NCBI GenBank assembly: GCA_020747015.1
Contig: JAGTJM010000025.1
Location: 434,001-498,000 of the forward strand
Source of the DNA: Pyrenochaeta sp. MPI-SDFR-AT-0127
Taxonomy: Eukaryota; Ascomycota; Dothideomycetes; Pleosporales; Cucurbitariaceae
DNA: 64,000 bases
Direction of reading: 5' to 3'
A program made the position numbers and the translations under genes. The notes under the pieces were generated by a model. It ran no database searches, was not told the DNA's origin, and saw nothing but the letters and a program-made list of their open reading frames with translations. This document shows positions 1-9,834 of this stretch, in pieces (position 1 is the stretch's first letter; every line of letters begins with the position of its first letter).

Positions 1-891
1 ATCTACAGCGTTCAAGATATGCATGGCTTTATCTGCGTTTGGCAACGTAATTGCGGTCACGTACACTGCTTCAAAAGGTGTGAAATATCTGCTCTCTGTC
101 ACCATACTCATACTAACAAAAGACACAGTCAAGCAATCGATTGCCATCCAAAGAATCCTACCGTTCTGGCGATACCTTCAAGCAGACGAGAATACACCGA
201 AGGGTGCTCTAGTTTTGCACTGGATTACATCGGTCATTTTTATTGCGGCAGCCCCGTCGCCGACGACTCCAGATGGCTATTCCTTTACTATAGGTCTCTA
301 TACATACGGGCATATATTCTTCAGCAGTAAGTGCAGGATGAAATTGATCCTATATTCAAGCTAACCTTGATGATAGTCTTCGTTGCTCTCGGTCTCCTCA
401 AGCTCCAAAAGCGTATGAGATCCCCTCCTGACTATTCCAACTACAGGCTCACCTTTTTCCGCTGGAACTGGCTTCTCTACACAGTCCCTATTTTGTTTGC
501 TCTCGGTAACTTGCTTATATTGGTCTTTGCTGGCAAAACGCACAATGAAGATAAAATCCCCCGGTGGTGGTGGCCAATCATTATATGTTTACTACTTCTA
601 GCGAGTACCATTTACTGGGCTGGAATGCGCCTCACCATGATCAGAACCAGTGTCGTAAATAGCGCTGGTGATACGCAGACCATCGGTGATCTCATCGGCC
701 TCAAAGTCGTTGTATACTACAAGGATTCATATAATGTACCACAAATTGTAGAAAAGAACATTGATGAAACGCTGGCAGCTAAGGTGGACGGCAGTAAGCG
801 CAGGGTTGTTGTACAAACAAGTGGGAAACTTGCTGGTATGGGGGCATACTTCGATAATGTCAGGGAGTTTCTAGTCAAGTATTTGTTCTAG
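1..891 (+). CDS. APC-superfamily amino acid permease, methionine-permease-like (3' part only)
   Basis: Exons <1..77, 129..326 and 377..891, with introns of 51 and 50 bp (branch sites CTAAC near 113 and at 361). The 5' part lies left of the window. The frame reads ALSAFGNVIAVTYTASK, then KQSIAIQRILPF and KGALVLHWITSVIFI, then several hydrophobic helices. This matches the helix 8-12 region of fungal high-affinity methionine permeases (MUP1 type). The expected role is proton-coupled uptake of methionine or a related amino acid at the plasma membrane. The tail after the last helix (IYWAGMRLT) is about 80 residues, hydrophilic, and longer than I expect for MUP-type proteins. It ends with TAG. Family assignment is good; substrate is inferred. 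Confidence 0.8.
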
Positions 892-944
892 ATAGCTTAG
901 CGGACCGTAGCTCTTCCCATAGCTAATCGTTTTCTTTGACTCAC

Positions 945-1229
945 TCAGATTGGAGCCGTAACGATGTTTGCCTTCATGAATGCTGCGATCCTCTCCAAAC
1001 TCTCCTGAGGCCAATACTTTTCCCGTGGTCCATATCCCTCAAATACCACACTTCCCTCTGGAATCGGAAACGGATATTCGCCGAGTGTCCTTAGCGATTT
1101 CGGTCTTCGAATATCTTAGTCGCTGTTCAGCGATGTAGGTGATGGGAAAGGTTGAGATACTTACGAACCAGAGTGCTCCGCCATCTGGGAACACAAACAA
1201 CTTGTCGAAATGTATGAAACTCAAGTCGG
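945..1229 (-). CDS. Short gene or 3' gene fragment of unknown function
   Basis: On the minus strand an open segment at 1229..1165 (FDKLFVFPDGGALWF) ends in a strong donor GTAAGT. It resumes in phase at 1055..945 (GSVVFEGYGPREKYWP, then LERIAAFMKANIVTAPI and TGA). The intron is about 109 bp. The 5' boundary looks like an acceptor (TTTTAATAG before 1229), so an upstream exon is expected, but I could not find a convincing one with a start codon. The peptide looks protein-like and spliced, and I do not recognise the family. It could be the C-terminal end of a small gene or a remnant of a larger one. Confidence 0.35.
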
Positions 1230-1685
1230 CTATTAAAAAGCTTTCCTTTTATCTCTATATAGTTAATATCTGATCAGCATCTTCCATCGATGATTCTCAG
1301 ATTGGCACAGAAAGATCCACAATGGCTGCACTTCGTCATTGATGGCGTCGATGGCGCAATGCGGTTAGCAGAAGAGTGGGAATGCCTATCCGCACGAACG
1401 TACAGCAACCCACATCTGTACAGTCACAAAATTCATGCAGTATTGATCCAAAGTCGGGCTATCCTACTCGATATGTGACAAGGCGAAAGAAAGTAAAATA
1501 GCGACCAAGTCCCGCTCATACATATCAGTCGGATGCTACCAAAGCACTTGAATGGCCGTGTAAATCCCTATGGCTAAATATCGAACATAGAAAAACTAGA
1601 AACATAAAATTCTTTCAGGGCCTCTACGAGCTTCGGAAATATGCACTGATTAAAGCTGCCTTTTCAACTATACTACTCATACCCT
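1230..1685. other. Intergenic, no gene seen
   Basis: The only open frame is 62 codons on the plus strand at 1290-1478, with no recognisable motif. It may hold an upstream exon of the minus-strand fragment ending at 945 and the 3' UTR of the hexokinase gene. Confidence 0.4.
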
Positions 1686-3221
1686 CTACACACTTCTTAT
1701 AGCATCCTTCCGTCTTTCCAACTCCATAGCAGCTATGATGGCACAACCGACTCCACTCCCATCCTCTGCGCTCGTCAATTTGATCGGGCCACCAGCGCCA
1801 TTGGCATCCTCTCCTACCTCTTCGTTCCAGTCTAAAATCTCACCAAGTGCTTTCGCCCAGCGTCTATGGAATTTAGGATGCTTATTTGCTACACTGCCAT
1901 CAGCAGCAACATGCCCATTGCTAATGTTTTCTTTGGTGCATATAGCAGCTATGCCGCACGCACACAGACGTGCACCGCGGACGGCGATGAGTTCGGCAAG
2001 CCGGCGGGAGAGTTCGATCTCAACGTCCGACGGGTCCAAATTGAGTGCTTTAGAGAACATTGCGCGTGTGTCGGCAAATTTAGGGGATTCGTCGTCTTCG
2101 ATTTCAGAGAGGAAGCCCGTGTCCAGCGCATAGCTTTCTCGGAGTTTGACCGTATCCTGATCTGTGAAGATCAAACCACGATCGGTGAGATCTTCCAGTA
2201 TAAGACGGAATATCTCGCCGAGGTATAAGCCAGCTGAAAGCTTTTCGAATGTTTGCTCGCCTGGTCTTGGAGACTCTGCGTCGATTTGCTTGTCATACTT
2301 TGTCCTCGGAAGCACACGATGCGAATTATCGAAGGCGCCGTACTCGCAATTGATCGCCATCTTCTTTTCCCTTTCGCTGTTCTTGTCCCCCTGCGCTTCT
2401 GTAACCCTGTTGTCTTTTGAGTCCAGTTTCTTTATATCAGACAAGCTGGCCATGTACGCTGCGTTGCATCCCGTGCCAAATATTGCTCCAATGATAGTCT
2501 TTGGATCATTGTATGCGTATGCTATCATTGCCCCGACTGTGTCGTTGATTACACAGATGAGCTCAAGTGGCAGATTTGTCTCTTCAAGTCTCTCCCGCAA
2601 TTGCTGTGCCGCATCTTTTCCTTTCACGCCTTTGATGTCGAAGCCTTTAGTCCAAGTTTGTAGGACGGCATGATCAATACATTCCTGTGTGGCCGGATAG
2701 GAGAATGTAAACCCTAGCGGCATTGGGTTATCTTTACTGTATACCTTATCCAGGCCTTCCTTCTTCATAAATTCTCCTACTCTCTCCGCAATGAATGTCC
2801 AGAGCGTTTCAGCGTCGCTGGTCTTCAGCTCTTGAGGTATCCTATACTGTTCTTGATCTAATGTACTTCTCTCCTCTTCCTCCATCTCATCGCCATGCAG
2901 CACCACCTTGCAGACTCGGAGATTGGTTCCGCCCAAATCTAAAGTCAGAATTGTACCTTTTTCTTTCCCAGTCGGGAGGTTGTGTACCAAAGAGATATTC
3001 ATTGGTATGTTTTGGCCGTCTTTCGACAGCCCTTCATCTAGCTCTTGTCGAAAGACATTTACTATCTCCTTGAGTTTTTGGTCAGAAACCCAGAACTCTC
3101 GGTCCAGCGTTGAAAGCTCTTTACATAGGTCGTGAGGTAAGTAGGCAAGCTCCTCAAGCTCGGAGCGTTGTTGCCATGAGGTGTGCGAATTATCGTTGAC
3201 GTGCTGCTTTGCTGAAGTCAT
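1686..3221 (-). CDS. Hexokinase family sugar kinase (divergent paralogue)
   Basis: Single uninterrupted frame of 511 residues from ATG to TAA. It phosphorylates hexoses with ATP at the entry to glycolysis, in the cytosol. Visible family blocks: phosphate-1 loop LDLGGTNLRV (about 94-103), sugar-binding LGFTFSYPATQ (169-179) and WTKGFDI, catalytic NDTVGAM with Asp227, adenosine-side GAIFGTGCNAAY (245-256), INCEYGAFDN, SPRPGEQTFEKLSAGLYLGEI, and C-terminal GSGVGCAI. All substrate-contact residues I can check are present, so an active enzyme is likely. The NCEYGAFD and TKGFDI blocks are closer to hexokinase than to fungal glucokinase. The N-terminus and the Lys/Glu-rich loop at about 262-290 differ from the main hexokinase of related fungi, so this is probably a second paralogue. 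Length is close to the usual 480-500. Confidence 0.9.
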   Translation of the reverse strand: MTSAKQHVNDNSHTSWQQRSELEELAYLPHDLCKELSTLDREFWVSDQKLKEIVNVFRQELDEGLSKDGQNIPMNISLVHNLPTGKEKGTILTLDLGGTNLRVCKVVLHGDEMEEEERSTLDQEQYRIPQELKTSDAETLWTFIAERVGEFMKKEGLDKVYSKDNPMPLGFTFSYPATQECIDHAVLQTWTKGFDIKGVKGKDAAQQLRERLEETNLPLELICVINDTVGAMIAYAYNDPKTIIGAIFGTGCNAAYMASLSDIKKLDSKDNRVTEAQGDKNSEREKKMAINCEYGAFDNSHRVLPRTKYDKQIDAESPRPGEQTFEKLSAGLYLGEIFRLILEDLTDRGLIFTDQDTVKLRESYALDTGFLSEIEDDESPKFADTRAMFSKALNLDPSDVEIELSRRLAELIAVRGARLCACGIAAICTKENISNGHVAADGSVANKHPKFHRRWAKALGEILDWNEEVGEDANGAGGPIKLTSAEDGSGVGCAIIAAMELERRKDAIRSV

Positions 3222-3853
3222 TATACTTCGTAAGTTAGTCTATTGTATTGAAGAATATAGTGGGAAAAGCAGCAATTTAGTTCTTCAGCCGAGATGCTGC
3301 AAGCAAAAGAAAATCAACTACTTGAAATATTTTGAAGCTTAACACCTTTGTGACATTATACGACGCTTTCCGCGGTCATTGCCGCTTCATTTGGTGCCAT
3401 GGGGCATTTTACTTAAGACTAGTCGCTTGAAAGGAACATTTTGTATCGAATGACGTTGACTTGGCGAAATGAGCGGAGCCTTGAAGTGTGGAGCTGGGCG
3501 GGTCGAAGGATGGTTATTGGCGGGGTCGTTTACAATCGTGGGAGCAGAAGAAACTCGAGGAAGAAGCACAAAACGGCGAGATAACTAAATTATTCATATT
3601 TTGTGATAAGAACGCTACCGATAATGCTATGTTAAATACATCTGTATAAAATCCCGACGCGCTTGGTATTTCCCCATTCTACAACGCCAATCTCTTATGC
3701 ATCCCACCTAGCTTTAGACCTGTGCGTATTGACAAAGGAGATATTGGTTGTTAAAGTCAAGTCATATCGCTCAATAGAGAGCTGTAGTGATGAAAATAGA
3801 AATCTAAGATGTTCCAAAACGCCGAGTGTTGATAGACAAATCTTTCAGGAAAG
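3222..3853. other. Intergenic: hexokinase upstream region
   Basis: Holds the 5' flank of the minus-strand hexokinase gene and the 3' flank of the minus-strand Mpv17-like gene. Open frames here are under 65 codons and without motifs. Confidence 0.5.
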
Positions 3854-4822
3854 TCAAGCAGCGCATTTTTGCTTCCCTTGTCCACATGCTCTCACTGCTT
3901 CAACGGCTCTGGCGTGGCCATTCTCGACATGTTCCGCGCCATGCTCCCTCTCTTCTGCAGCAGCAGCCCTCTGGTTGAGCAAACTGAGATATGTCTGCCA
4001 ACCAATTGCAATTACGCCTCCAAAAATGCTCCGGTATTGTATGGGTATATATGTAAAACTGAACGCTGTAACCGCTGGCCAAAGCTTACAGCTGTTGATC
4101 CAGCTCGTAGGTACTGTGTTCTTGATTCGCTCAATGATCTCGGGGAGGGTTGCGCCGCTGAGAAATGTTTGCATGCCGAAGAAGTACGAGTTGAAGACAG
4201 GGGTGAAGAGTGCTTGGTTTACTGCGACCTGGAGCATTATTAGTACGTGGCAGGGATATGTGAATGATCAAGGACGAACCTTGGTTGTAAGGGACAGTAT
4301 CTTGGAGCTGTAGTTGAAGTTGTTGCCCAGCCAAAGAAACCATTTATATGCCGGGATGGAACTCAAGCCTCCTATTACGATTGCGCGACCAGTCCGAGCC
4401 CAGTCGCGGTCATGACTCCATTGCTGGACCCATCCCTTTTCCTCCTCTACTTCTTGGACTAGTTCTGGGCGGTCCGCCGGTTGAGTAATGCTCTGAGCCA
4501 CCAAGTCTCCAACAAAGTATATCACCAGTGAAGACACAAACTGGGTCATGTACGGCTTCCTTTGCTGCACACGACCGTATGCGCGAAACGGTTCGTAGAT
4601 CGGCTCGAGCCATAGCCAGCTAGGCCCAGGAATCGTCTGCGCGGTCTCGGGCGCTTTTTGCCCTACAGGAGGCTTCGAGGCATTGTATCGGCGGGTAACG
4701 TGTGAGGGTGGAGGCCTTGAGCGTGCGCATCCGAGGATTGAAGAGTTCCCGGAATTGCTGTTCCGAGGGGAAGGTGTGCGCCGTAGACCACCACGGGCCC
4801 AGGCGCAAGAAGTGCGTATCAT
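3854..4822 (-). CDS. Mpv17/PMP22 family integral membrane protein
   Basis: Exons 4280..4822 and 3854..4228 with a 51 bp intron (donor GTTCGT, branch TACTAAT), giving 305 residues. The core carries family landmarks: KPYMTQFVSSLVIYFVGDL, RTGRAIVIGGLSSIPAYKWF, NQALFTPVFNSYFFGMQ, and KLWPAVTAFSFTYIPIQYR followed by WQTYLSLLNQRA. This is the Mpv17/PMP22/Sym1 fold with four membrane helices, normally in the mitochondrial inner membrane or peroxisomal membrane, where members affect membrane permeability and mtDNA maintenance. The roughly 75 residues before the core are rich in Arg, Ser and Pro with few acids and may act as a mitochondrial presequence. The Ala/Glu/Arg-rich tail after the last helix is not typical. 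The start is the only in-frame ATG near the 5' end. Confidence 0.85.
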
Positions 4823-5511
4823 GAAGGCGGCTTATGGGCTCTCATGAGTCCAGCATGTGGTGGAAACTCGAGGGAGAGTGGGAAGTGAAGCGTTGAGTTG
4901 CGGATTGTCATCTGTCTCCGACTTGTGACGAGTTTAGTTCCCGAGTGTCGGCGTTGCCTCGATGCAGGGTCCAATGGCGACTTCATGCCGCGGTTAAGCG
5001 ACTGGTTAGTAAGCCGCCCGAATGTGGTTCGCCCCTTGTCGCACACGGGCAAAGACAATCCCACGTGACTCGCCTGCTCCGAATAACAAGAAAGCGACTT
5101 CAGGCCCGTGAAATAACTCGCCCCTGAAGTTGCATAACGAAGACAGATACGTCACTCCTAGACACTTCTCATGCTGAGGGCAGTGTTTGTAGATCAATAG
5201 TCAGCCGTGACTCGATAAGTGACTTGTGGCTTCTAAGCAATCATAAAATGGTCAGTCATCGCGAACAACATATCACGGCTCTCAAGCTCGGAACATCAAT
5301 TGCAACAGATTGTCATGATGAAGCCGAAAAGGCATGGATTCCAATTCGTCGTGAAAATTACATATATACAAGAGAATCGAACAGACGGCCATCAGGACCG
5401 TGCACACGGGCAAGCCCGCTGATATCTATCATGATATATGTTCAAAGAAGAGTTCGAAAAGTGAAGACCGCAATGGTCCGAGTCGCTATACTGGACTAGT
5501 TTTTAAGACAT
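4823..5511. other. Intergenic between Mpv17-like gene and AA9 gene
   Basis: 5' flank of the minus-strand Mpv17-like gene and 3' flank of the minus-strand AA9 gene. No supported coding frame or repeat seen. Confidence 0.5.
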
Positions 5512-6555
5512 CTACAAGCACTGCGAGTAGTAGTCATTCTGCTTCTTGCATGTAGATCCAGAGACGCAACCAGTTGCGCCAGTGTAGCCCTTTCCGCCGC
5601 ACTGGCCCCAGCGCTGAACAGTACCAACGGTACCGCTGCCAGCAGTAGGAGCGGGCTTAGCGACAGTGGCGAGGGTGGTAGCGGCCTTGGTAGGGGCTGG
5701 CTTAGCTGTAGTGACAGCAGCCTTTGAGGTAGCTGCGGGGTGGAAGCCTTAGTAGTCGTAGCAGGAGCAGGAGCGCTACCGCTGCCAGTACCGCTAAAGA
5801 CCTTTGGTCCTGGGATGGGTAGCTGGAGAAGGAGTTGTAGAGGTCGAAAAGCACACCAGCGTCAGTGGCCTTGTACGCTCCTGGGAAGCTAACACCTGCT
5901 GGCAGAGCAACGGATCCCGATCCGGTGACCTTGATGTGAATGCACTCCATGTAGAACTGGGCACCTCCCTGGCGGTTACCCTCGTGGAGAGCAATGATCT
6001 CAGGACGCAGAATATAGTCGCCAGGGGCTAGGTTGGGTAGCTTGGCCTTGTGCTGGCCGGGCTTTCCAGTGTAGCTACCAGCGATGAGCTTCTGAACAGC
6101 CCAGGACTTGCCGTCCCATCCGTCCTCAGCAATCTTGGTCCAAGACAGAGATGAGCCAGCCTTGGAGATGTAGACAATTACGGGGCCATTGTGGGACGAG
6201 GCGATGATGTCGTCACTGGGTGAGTTGCTATCGTGATGCCACTCGAACTATATTTGAAAATGCAGTTAGTGGTTGTTCAATGAAGAATATGAACCAAAAC
6301 ACTCACAGTGATCTCATCACCACCAGCGACAGTGATGGCCTTAGACGCCTTGATGCTAGCAACATTGCACTGCATGGCGCTAGACGTAACATCAACAACA
6401 GGCGAGTTGTTGGGAGGAGTATCAATGTATCCGCCGGCTTTGTTTCCAACACCCTGGGCCTTGCCATTGACAGCAATCTCCCAAACCGTAGCGTGGGCAG
6501 CAGCGAGTTGAGCGCCGCCAGCAAGCGCGAGAGCGAGGATGGATGAAGTCTTCAT
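5512..6555 (-). CDS. AA9 lytic polysaccharide monooxygenase with C-terminal CBM1; 3' part out of frame
   Basis: Exons 6307..6555 and 5512..6247, intron 59 bp. A 20-residue signal peptide (AGGAQLAAA) is followed by HATVWEIAVNG, so the mature protein starts with the copper-ligating His. The second His is in FEWHHDS, and ASSHNGPVIVYISK and GGAQFYMECIHIKVTG match the active-site Gln/aromatic region. It is a secreted copper enzyme that oxidatively cleaves cellulose. After LFDLYNSFSSYP the frame breaks near 5811-5820, where one base appears missing before an expected IPGPKVFSG. It breaks again near 5736-5741, in an ACCCCG run, inside a Thr/Ala/Pro linker. With both steps the downstream sequence encodes the linker and a full CBM1 (QRWGQCGGKGYTGATGC to YYSQCL, stop at 5512). 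Read literally, translation ends at 5702. The catalytic domain is whole; the breaks may be real or sequencing errors in C runs. Confidence 0.88.
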
Positions 6556-8767
6556 TTTGATGATTTGAAACTTGAACAAGTAACTTGGTTTGTAAAGAGT
6601 AGGTGGTGAAAAGATTGTTCACGAAGTAAAAGATTGAAAGTCAAACACTGGAAAAGAGCGAGTGAAAAAAGAGTGTGAGCGTCAAGCGTACCTTTCCATC
6701 CATGGGGTGCTAAGATCGTTTTATACTCTTCTCTCCTTACCTACCAACAGGCTTGAAACATCTCCATCTCGCTTGGTGATTACATGTCGGCACTGTGCCT
6801 GACTAAAAGCAGCCACCGGGAATGTGGCGGGTCGACATGCAGGTGTCATATCTATTTGGCGGGCGTCTAGCACCGCCATTAGGCTAGAGGCGCCGTTTAG
6901 CTGCGGGTGACCGTTAAAAAGAAGGTTGGCGTGACAAGCTTAGTCCAGATCGGACAGCAGGATTTAGGGAGCAACACATGCATACGAGCGAATACCTTGT
7001 GTACGATCCGTTCTAGGTCCATAATCTTCGGGTCGTGACTCGATGACGAGGGCGAATATGAAACGTGCGGTGAAGGACTGCCCTTCGAAGGATTTCACCT
7101 ACTCCACCCTTCCCGTACAAACAAGAAATGGAAGCCTCGGCATTGCTCTCCTAGGTTATCATGTGTGCCTGTTGGACAAAGATAGATGGGGTTGCCCTAG
7201 AACTCTATCACTCTTTCATGCGTGGCTATGGGAAATGTTACACGTTTCAGCTGGGACGAGGCTGCGAGACTGACTAGGGTACTTTCATCTCCGCTACGAG
7301 GGCATGGCTAGATGAATATAGCCATGTGTTACTTCTAGACTGATAGTGGATGGCGGATGGTGAGATTTTCCGTCTCGCCACAAGCCCGGTCGAGAAAGTG
7401 GAAATTGGCCGAGGGGCTTTGCATTTTCGAGTAATGTCCACGTTCGACTGCGCGGTTGTCGCCTAGGTTCCATACACTGTTAAATGCTTCATCTTGTGCA
7501 TTCTAACTGACTCCACAAAAATTGGATACCAATCTTTTTGGATAGGATGAGAAGCACCGAGAGTGCTGATAAAAGCATTGATGGTTTGCTGGGCCCCCTG
7601 TCACCGTATCGCGGTGCACGGTCGTTCCCGAAGCCATCCCTGGTCCCCGGATCTTACAGTCAGGGTTCCAAAAAACAAACAAGGTGAAACACTGGGGCTT
7701 GTGTATCCAAAGCCATGCACTGTAGCATCGCAGATTTACAGAATCAACAACAAATATGACGTCAGATCCGTTCTGTGGGGAGGTTCACAATTATATCAAC
7801 GAAAATAGAGAATGAATTCGAGCACTGGATGTATACATGGCACTCGTAGCCAAGAATTCTATCTGCTTCCCTGCTCAGTAGATGTTGCGGGCCGCTCATC
7901 CGTCGATGGTACATACATTGTTGTCTCATCCAAAGCGCGCGAAAAAGGCGAGTGCAGGTCATTTTGTCTGCCCTCATCGTGAGTAACCGCAAAGAAAGGA
8001 CATTGGTCTGAAATGCATGTGGTATTCATCAGTATTAGGCCACGATTGAATTTGGCAATCCCATGCTCTCACAGACCATGGTGGCTCGACGTATCGAATA
8101 GTCGATGTAGAATGCCTAGCTCGAGATGTCATAACAGGTTGCTTATTGACAACCATTTCGCTCGTCCATGGTAGATAACGGGCCTCGGAACCAAGGGGTG
8201 CCTACGCTGCATTTGAGATGTGATACCAGTTGTACTTGACAAAAACGCATTGAGTCTTTGAACAAACACAGTCCAGCCCTTGCCAACGTGTTCTTCAATC
8301 CAGCTTTTATGGACGAGGAACCACATGTAGGCACTGTGTGGGTGAAGGTAACGGGCAATGTGCTGCAACCGCACAGTGTTCACGTTGACATTCAGAAACA
8401 CTTCGATGCAGAAATTTCGCCTTTTAATCCACACATTCGGAACAAACACCCTAAGATTACAGGTGCCGAGGTGGTAATGGAGCCGGCTGTTGGTACTACA
8501 TTGGACACCTGCCAGGCCAATGAAGTAGAAGTAAGGTTCCCAAGAATGCCTGGACATGGGCTTTGCTATTGTCCTTTCCAGTTGGATCGAGTAAGGAGTC
8601 AGACGGTCCACAATGTCACCAACAGGCATGCAACCTGTTGCGAAGAAACTTGGCAAATAGGTATCTCCAGGATGGCGACGGTATGGTAGGTGACCAGACT
8701 TCTTGGCTAGATATGTCAGGCTTCTGAGGCCCGTGGTAGCCACACTTGGCAGCGATTGCGCCAAAGT
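6556..8767. other. Gene-poor 2.2 kb interval
   Basis: After the AA9 promoter there is no recognisable gene. Two overlapping open frames cover 8129-8764 (minus, 211 codons, no ATG at its 5' end) and 8258-8689 (plus, 143 codons). Neither shows a motif, a splice pattern or a family I know. The interval also contains the 3' flank of VPS51. Confidence 0.45.
6719..6725 (-). promoter_or_regulatory. TATA box of the AA9 gene
   Basis: TATAAAA on the minus strand about 164 bp upstream of the AA9 start codon, the only good match in the first few hundred bases. Position fits a fungal TATA promoter with a 100-130 base leader. Confidence 0.5.
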
Positions 8768-9623
8768 TCACTCAGAATCATCCTCCTCATCCATGATTCT
8801 CTCGCATTCTTCTCTGAGCTCTTTCACTCCAGTGACTTCTTTCCACTGATCGAGTATCTGGCTGACTCCTTCCCACTCCTTCTCTGCATCCTCGTCTCGT
8901 TCTTGATCAATCAACAGCCGCAAGCGACGTGGCGTGTCCAGTACCCATATAACTGTCTCCTTCTGAACTTGCTTCTTATTCAATCCTTCTTGCTCTGTAT
9001 CGTCTCTCTCGATTCGTATGTCGATCCCTAGACCTTGCGGCTTAGGAGGAATGCTATGCATCGAGGAAGACAACGAAGCAGCAGTTTCAGCAATGTGTGA
9101 GATGGCAGGTCCGAGTGTGTGAGTTGTAGGAGCTAGAGGATCCATGTTCCCACGCATTCGGCGAATGGTGCTGGTTGCTGAAAGCAGCTTGGAATAATTG
9201 TCGTATACGAGCGACTTCCGGTCACTGTCCAGGTTTCGTATCTCTATTATGAGTATTAATTTCCAGTCTTCATTGCAATTGAAGCACTAGCATACGTGAG
9301 ATTAGATCGGCTTCTACCCTCAAAATGCCCTTCAAGCCTTCCCTTGCCAGCAAGCCATCCACAAATGCCTCAGCGTTAAAGTCGGCAGCGTCAAGCTCCG
9401 TCAGCGTCTCGTCTTCTTCAGGGCCAAGCTCTGTCCTTGATGACTCTTCCGAAATCTTCGCATCTGCATCTTTGGTTGCATTCTTCAAGCCATAAAATTC
9501 ACGAAGGGCTGTTCGATTGCGGCGTGCATTCGGCGGAGGTCTAGCGGAACTATCGAAGGAGGTACGCGTGGATGAAGGGCTGCGGACAGAGATACTGCCC
9601 CTCGGTGAAGCTATCGTAGACAT
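8768..9623 (-). CDS. VPS51: Vps51/Vps67 subunit of the GARP/EARP tethering complex
   Basis: Exons 9296..9623 and 8768..9243 with a 51 bp intron, giving 267 residues. Exon 1 carries a Ser/Pro-rich start, RTALREFYGLK, and then the conserved DFNAEAFVDGLLAREGLKG block. Across the splice the frame runs LISQIRNLDSDRKSLVYDNY, then SKLLSATSTIRRMRGNMDPL. This is the Vps51 N-terminal helical domain that binds the t-SNARE Tlg1 and nucleates the GARP complex for endosome-to-Golgi retrograde transport. The acidic C-terminus (RIMDEEDDSE) ends the protein, which is the short fungal form. The start ATG is the first in frame after an upstream stretch that lacks the family. It shares a 211 bp divergent promoter with RMI1. 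Confidence 0.85.
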
Positions 9624-9834
9624 ATCCAGGTTCTTCGGCAGCCGTTTCTCTGAGTATTGCGCTATATTGACCGGGTGAGCTGATGAGGCTTGTAGGTAAA
9701 CCCGAAGTGAGAGCTTGTCAAGTGCCAAGCCAGCGCTGGGAAGTTGTTCCCCCACGTCATTAATTAACGCGACGCGTCTACGATTCCGACACAGTATCAA
9801 TCCACCAAAATTGTCGTACCAATTGATCGCCACA
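9624..9834. promoter_or_regulatory. Divergent promoter between VPS51 and RMI1
   Basis: Only 211 bp separate the two start codons of oppositely oriented genes, so both promoters must lie here or overlap the genes. No clear TATA box is visible. Confidence 0.6.

Noticed and set aside
8129..8764. 211-codon minus-strand frame as a gene
   Set aside because: No ATG at the 5' end, immediately abuts the VPS51 stop, no family resemblance and an equally open antisense frame.
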